A stretch of 6,281 nucleotides of DNA, taken from contig JAFOKI010000303.1 in assembly GCA_017419895.1 (NCBI GenBank), forward strand, positions 1-6,281, in the 5' to 3' direction. Each line of letters begins with the position of its first letter. The first letter of the stretch is position 1. Source of the DNA: Eubacterium sp. (lineage in GTDB: Bacteria > Bacillota > Clostridia > Peptostreptococcales > Anaerovoracaceae). Shown here one piece after another: positions 5,170 to 6,281 of the stretch. A program made the translations under genes and the position numbers. The notes beneath the pieces were generated by a model. The model did not search any database and was not told where the DNA came from. It saw nothing but the letters and a program-made list of their open reading frames with translations.

Positions 5170-6273
5170 TCATTCATACTTGAACTCATGCTCGGCGTCA
5201 TCGATCGTAAAGTTCGTGTAGTACAGAATATTCGCATCGGTGTCGATGCGGCTGAAGAACGAGTACTCGGGAAGCCTGTAAGAATTGTCATCAGCAGTGA
5301 AATCGTATTCTTTGCATTCTTTTGCGTAAAAATACGGTATCAGATAGATTTCCATAAGATCGGCCGGGTAGCCGGAAGCCGCTCTGTCGTCATCTGTCAT
5401 CATGAAATAGTCAAGAGTGAAACTATCGTCGGTCTTATCCGCTTTCAGTCCCCAGGTGGCATCGGTGTGATAACCTTTTCCGTCCAGTTCCAAGAATGTC
5501 CATCCGTGATAACCGATGCTGTCTTCGGTGCCATAGTTCGAAACATCGATAGCGTCTATCCCATTCTGAAGAAGGAGATACGCATATAAAGGACCGAAGT
5601 CCGCGCAGATCCCTTTCTTATATTTCATACAGGCGCAGAAGGAACCGTCCTTCGAACTGTCGACTGTTCCGTCGGTGTCGTATTCGTAGTTGGAGACGAT
5701 GTAGTCATAGAGCGCGAGGCATTTCTCGTAATCGCTGTAATCGGATTTGACATAGGCATTCATTATGTCTTCGATATCGCGTTTGAAGTTCTCCTGCCTT
5801 TCGAGAAAGTCTTCTTTTGACTTAGTGTAGTATATGCGCCCGATGCCATTTTCGTAAGGAATGGAGCCGTCGGGGCTTATGCCTGTGATCTGCATGCAGG
5901 CGACAGGGTAGAGCTGATTGTGTGTCACTTCGTCCATGCAGAAATCGTAGATCTTCTGGCTGGCGCACTCGAACGTATCTTCACCCGTCTGCAGCGCGTC
6001 ACAAAGGTTGAAAAATGACTCGCGGTAGTCATCCGGGTAGCAAGCATCCAGAAAGCATGGGTAAACGTGAGTATTGAATTCAAAAGGCACGGCTTCCGGC
6101 ATCGTTTCGGCGGAACCGGCTTCTTCAGGAACCTGAACAGAAGCCTCGACCGACGATGCCGCTCCGGCGGACGTCGTTCCTGATGATGCGGCATCGGTCG
6201 CTTGTGAGCATCCCGACAGTATCAGCATCACAATGATCAATGATGATATCAATATGTTTTTTGCTCTAAACAT
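5170..6273 (-). CDS. Secreted lipoprotein with transglutaminase-like domain
   Basis: A 367-residue exported protein. Residues 1-22 are a lipoprotein signal: basic MFRAK, a hydrophobic core, and lipobox LSGC with the lipidated cysteine at 22. A low-complexity Ser/Ala/Thr linker (23-60) follows, as usual for surface lipoproteins. The transglutaminase-like papain-fold core runs from about 183 to 275: ALYDYIVSNYEYD (187-199), then the nucleophile in KGICADFGPLYAYLL (C223), the histidine in GYHGWTFLEL (H256) and the aspartate in HTDATWG (D271). All three catalytic residues are present, so an active protease, amidase or transferase acting outside the membrane is likely; the target is unknown. Eleven cysteines besides the lipid anchor are unusual for this setting. 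The ATG at 6273 has GAGG (6278-6281) only 4 bases upstream at the window edge. Its promoter lies outside. No terminator is visible in the 76 bases before the Nudix gene. Confidence 0.88.
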   Translation of the reverse strand: MFRAKNILISSLIIVMLILSGCSQATDAASSGTTSAGAASSVEASVQVPEEAGSAETMPEAVPFEFNTHVYPCFLDACYPDDYRESFFNLCDALQTGEDTFECASQKIYDFCMDEVTHNQLYPVACMQITGISPDGSIPYENGIGRIYYTKSKEDFLERQENFKRDIEDIMNAYVKSDYSDYEKCLALYDYIVSNYEYDTDGTVDSSKDGSFCACMKYKKGICADFGPLYAYLLLQNGIDAIDVSNYGTEDSIGYHGWTFLELDGKGYHTDATWGLKADKTDDSFTLDYFMMTDDDRAASGYPADLMEIYLIPYFYAKECKEYDFTADDNSYRLPEYSFFSRIDTDANILYYTNFTIDDAEHEFKYE

Positions 6274-6281
6274 AGTTCCTC

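Noticed and set aside
4990..5589. Plus-strand open frame of 199 codons spanning the Nudix/lipoprotein junction
   Set aside because: It overlaps two well-supported minus-strand genes and their intergenic gap, and its translation shows no recognisable domain.

Overview
The window reads as ordinary low-to-mid GC Bacillota (Firmicutes) chromosome, most likely an anaerobic Clostridia member of the Lachnospiraceae/Anaerovoracaceae kind. This rests on the strong GGAGG-type ribosome sites, the lipoprotein signal, the SLC45-type MFS carrier, the YoaP-type acetyltransferase and the XRE/zinc-ribbon regulator, all family types common in that group. The taxonomic call is an inference from gene content, not a match. 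All eight genes lie on the minus strand, so transcription runs from the right end to the left. There are no RNA genes, mobile elements, CRISPR arrays or plus-strand genes that I can support.

Layout in transcription order (right to left). First is a secreted lipoprotein with a transglutaminase-like Cys-His-Asp domain (5170-6273). After a 76-base gap comes a tight run of four small enzyme or binding-protein genes with gaps of 35, 33 and 21 bases: a Nudix hydrolase (4611-5093), an FMN-dependent oxidoreductase with an iron-sulfur-flavoprotein-type cysteine motif (4039-4575), a GyrI-like small-molecule-binding protein (3373-4005, TTG start) and a GNAT acetyltransferase fused to a YoaP domain (2590-3351). 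After 131 bases with an imperfect nested inverted repeat comes an XRE regulator with a zinc-ribbon domain (1694-2458), which ends in a clear intrinsic terminator (1647-1680). A promoter at 1563-1590 then starts a separate unit: a 12-helix MFS transporter (81-1520), followed 6 bases later by the first 24 codons of a membrane-anchored protein that leaves the window at the left edge.

Working together: the four-gene run looks like a small detoxification/repair cassette (nucleotide clean-up, flavin redox chemistry, binding or hydrolysis of a reactive small molecule, acetylation). The XRE/zinc-ribbon protein is a plausible but unproven local regulator. No individual family is new. The most informative points are three corrected start codons, a one-cysteine thioredoxin-like YoaP domain, a regulator with an unassigned C-terminal domain, and a cysteine-rich exported transglutaminase-like lipoprotein.
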